A stretch of 5,986 bases of DNA. Origin: Nitrospira sp. Its GTDB lineage: Bacteria > Nitrospirota > Nitrospiria > Nitrospirales > Nitrospiraceae. Position numbers and translations under genes: made by a program. The notes under the pieces are model-generated. The model was not told where the DNA came from, did not search any database, and saw only the letters and a program-made list of their open reading frames with translations. This document shows, in pieces, positions 3,900 to 5,986 of this stretch. The stretch lies in contig JAAUPT010000121.1 of assembly GCA_012032965.1 (NCBI GenBank), forward strand, positions 1 to 5,986. Reading direction: 5' to 3'. Numbering within the stretch: the first letter of the stretch is position 1; the number at the start of each line of letters is the position of its first letter.

Positions 3900-5986
3900 A
3901 TGGAAGTAATCGCTACGCACAGCAATGCGGATTTTGATGGCTTGGCCTCCATGGTGGCTGCGCGAAAACTCTTTCCAGAGGCCAAGCTGGTCTTGCCGTC
4001 TGGCGCACAGGAAACGGTTCGGCATTTTCTCGCCGAGCACGATCTGGATATCAGTAAGCTCAAAACGATCGATCACTCCCAAATCAGCAGAGTGATACTC
4101 GTCGACACCCACGATGCCTGTCGCATCGGCACGTTGAAATCCTGTATCGACAATCCAGCGGTCGAGGTGGTGGTCTTCGATCATCATGTGGATGACACGT
4201 CACCATACACCAACCGTTCTCCCTTATCGCTCATCCAGACCGTCGGAGCCACGACGACACTTCTCATCGAACAACTTCGCCAAAGGAATATGACGGTGAC
4301 GCCGTTCGAGGCCACCGTGATGGCTCTTGGCCTCTACGAAGAAACCGGCTCGTTCGGCTTTGTCTCTACAACTGCTCGAGACCTCCAAGCCGGCATCTTT
4401 CTACTGGAGTCCGGAGCAGATCTGACGGTCGTCATGGATGTCCTTCGACGCCCACTGGATGCCGATACTGTCGCACTCATGAACGATCTCCTGGAACACA
4501 GCGACGTATATTACTTGGAAGGGCGAAAAGTTCTCGTCGCCACCAGCACCAGCGATCGACGTCGAGGTGAAGCAGCCGGTGTTGTCCACCTGCTCGCCGA
4601 AATGGAGGGTGTCGATGCCGTCCTCGTCGCCGTGATGATGGAGGATCGGGTACAGGTGATCGGAAGAAGCCGCCGGCCTGAAATCGACGTCGGGTGGATT
4701 GCCCGGGAGTTTGGAGGTGGTGGTCATGCCGTTGCCGCCGCCGCGACGGTCAAGGGGCAGACGCTCTCGGAAGTCAGAGAACGGCTTGTCGAAATGCTCA
4801 CGACGCGCTACCGGCCTACGCTTCTGGCACGAGATGTCATGACTCAGCCGGTAAAGTTCATTGGAGTGGATACCACTGTTTCGGCAGCTGGACAACGGTT
4901 GACGACCTACGGGATCAATGTGTTCCCGATTCTTGATGAGCATGACCGCTTCGTGGGAATGATCAGTCGGGAGTTGATTCAAAAGGCCTTGTATCATCGG
5001 CTCGGCAAGGCAGCTGTTCGAGACATCATGCAGACCGATGCCTATACGGCGGATCCGGAGACGCCGTTCCATGACATTGAAGTCGCCATGATCGAACAGA
5101 ACCAGCGGTTTGTGCCTGTTCTAAAAGGAACACAAATCGTGGGCGTGATTACGAGGACCGATTTACTGAGGACAATACACAATGATGTCCTGAAAACTGG
5201 TATCCGCGGTGTTCCTGACTCATCCAAACTCGCGGCCGGAGGGCCGCATCGCAACGTGACGGGATTGCTTCGAAGCCGCCTGCCTAAGCGCGTGGTGACG
5301 TTGCTGGAGGAAGCGGGGCGCTTCGCCGATCGCTGCGATGTGCCGCTGTACGTCGTCGGCGGTTGTGTCAGAGATCTGTTGCTGAACATTGAAAACCTGG
5401 ATCTGGATCTGGTCGTAGAAGGCGATGGAATCGCGTTCGCGCGACAACTCGGTGAGGTTGTGCATGCCCGCGTGAAGGTGCACGAGCGATTTGGCACGGC
5501 CATCTTGCTGCTGCCGGATGGATTCAGGCTGGATGTCGCCACCGCAAGGACGGAATATTATGAATATCCGACAGCCCTGCCAACGGTGGAGCAAAGTTCC
5601 ATCAAGAAAGATCTGTACCGCCGGGATTTCACGATCAACGCGTTGGCCATCCGCTTGAACGGGAAGAGCTTTGGAGAGGTCCTGGACTTCTACGGCGGGC
5701 AACGGGATCTGAATGAGAAGATCATCCGGGTGCTGCATGGACTGAGTTTTGTAGAGGATCCGACTCGGGTCTTCCGTGCCGTTCGTTTTGAGATTCGCTA
5801 TGGGTTCCGCTTAGGACGAGACACTACGGCTCTCATCGAGGGCGCGGTGAAGATGAACCTGTTCAATCGATTGTCCGGACATCGTGTACTGGAAGAACTG
5901 AAGTTGCTTCTCACAGAGCGAGAGCCAAGGCAAGCACTCAAACGGTTGGCGGATCTGGACCTGCTGAAGTTCTTCCATCCCAAGTT
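3900..5986 (+). CDS. DHH/DHHA1-CBS-CBS-tRNA nucleotidyltransferase fusion (CCA/CC/A-adding family), 3' end outside window
   Basis: There are 695 codons open to the window edge. An N-terminal DHH phosphoesterase shows HSNADFDGLAS (7-17), VDTHD (68-72), D94-H95-H96 and EETGSF (147-152), followed by DHHA1 with FGGGGH (271-276). Two CBS domains follow (about 309-363 and 371-428), likely binding adenosine nucleotides. The class II nucleotidyltransferase head starts near 465: GG487-488, the metal pair D501/D503 in NLDLDLVVEG, RRDFTINALA (574-583) and the EDPTRVFRAVRF segment (619-630). Family members of this architecture run to roughly 850-900 residues, so the RNA-binding body and tail are missing here. 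The head adds C and/or A to tRNA 3' ends, or tails RNA; which nucleotides cannot be decided. The DHH part probably acts as a nuclease or phosphatase on RNA ends or small nucleotides. The start is fixed because DHH motif I begins at residue 7 and the next Met is 18. The gene appears to have its own promoter. Confidence 0.95.
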   Translation, partial: MEVIATHSNADFDGLASMVAARKLFPEAKLVLPSGAQETVRHFLAEHDLDISKLKTIDHSQISRVILVDTHDACRIGTLKSCIDNPAVEVVVFDHHVDDTSPYTNRSPLSLIQTVGATTTLLIEQLRQRNMTVTPFEATVMALGLYEETGSFGFVSTTARDLQAGIFLLESGADLTVVMDVLRRPLDADTVALMNDLLEHSDVYYLEGRKVLVATSTSDRRRGEAAGVVHLLAEMEGVDAVLVAVMMEDRVQVIGRSRRPEIDVGWIAREFGGGGHAVAAAATVKGQTLSEVRERLVEMLTTRYRPTLLARDVMTQPVKFIGVDTTVSAAGQRLTTYGINVFPILDEHDRFVGMISRELIQKALYHRLGKAAVRDIMQTDAYTADPETPFHDIEVAMIEQNQRFVPVLKGTQIVGVITRTDLLRTIHNDVLKTGIRGVPDSSKLAAGGPHRNVTGLLRSRLPKRVVTLLEEAGRFADRCDVPLYVVGGCVRDLLLNIENLDLDLVVEGDGIAFARQLGEVVHARVKVHERFGTAILLLPDGFRLDVATARTEYYEYPTALPTVEQSSIKKDLYRRDFTINALAIRLNGKSFGEVLDFYGGQRDLNEKIIRVLHGLSFVEDPTRVFRAVRFEIRYGFRLGRDTTALIEGAVKMNLFNRLSGHRVLEELKLLLTEREPRQALKRLADLDLLKFFHPK

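Noticed and set aside
4401..5738. Minus-strand frames of 166-223 codons opposite the nucleotidyltransferase gene
   Set aside because: The plus strand is open throughout with DHH, CBS and nucleotidyltransferase motifs in order; the minus products are rich in residues expected from antisense reading.

Overview
The window reads as chromosomal DNA of a free-living, moderate-GC bacterium. The style of the proteins (small secreted proteins, a DUF547 lipoprotein, a selenodomain-associated type glycosyltransferase, a DHH-CBS-nucleotidyltransferase fusion) suggests a Nitrospira-like member of Nitrospirota. That assignment rests on recollection of similar gene sets, not on a marker gene, and is only moderately secure. 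I see no mobile element, CRISPR array, rRNA or tRNA.

Layout. (1) At the left edge, on the minus strand, lies the first part of a small exported protein (2-220) with a strong Shine-Dalgarno and a clear signal peptide; it runs off the window. (2) A divergent intergenic region (221-417) carries nested 9-base direct repeats. (3) From 418 to 3608 runs a tight four-gene plus-strand unit: a radical SAM protein with a reduced SPASM (twitch-like) C-terminal cysteine set, a DUF547 lipoprotein, a ferritin-like di-iron helical protein, and a TIGR04283-type family 2 glycosyltransferase. Gaps are 17 bases or less and the last two junctions overlap (17 bases, then an ATGA stop/start), so this is very probably one operon. 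(4) 3609-3899 is non-coding with two weak inverted repeats and, at its end, an extended -10 promoter placed so that transcription should begin at or next to the ATG of the following gene. (5) From 3900 to the right edge runs a very long protein, DHH/DHHA1 phosphoesterase + two CBS domains + class II tRNA nucleotidyltransferase, whose 3' end is outside the window.

How the genes may work together. The four-gene unit combines a radical-SAM enzyme, a probable di-iron oxidase/oxygenase-like protein, an outer-membrane-directed lipoprotein of unknown function and a sugar transferase. That is the composition expected of a small biosynthetic or modification pathway whose product is glycosylated and handled at the envelope. 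The substrate cannot be read from the sequence. This unit is the best candidate for an undescribed system here. The downstream nucleotidyltransferase is a housekeeping gene of tRNA 3'-end synthesis or RNA tailing and looks independently transcribed.

The most notable fine-scale signals are a five-unit heptamer array lying inside the coding sequence of the glycosyltransferase and filling what looks like an insertion between two conserved motifs, and the apparent leaderless start of the nucleotidyltransferase gene.
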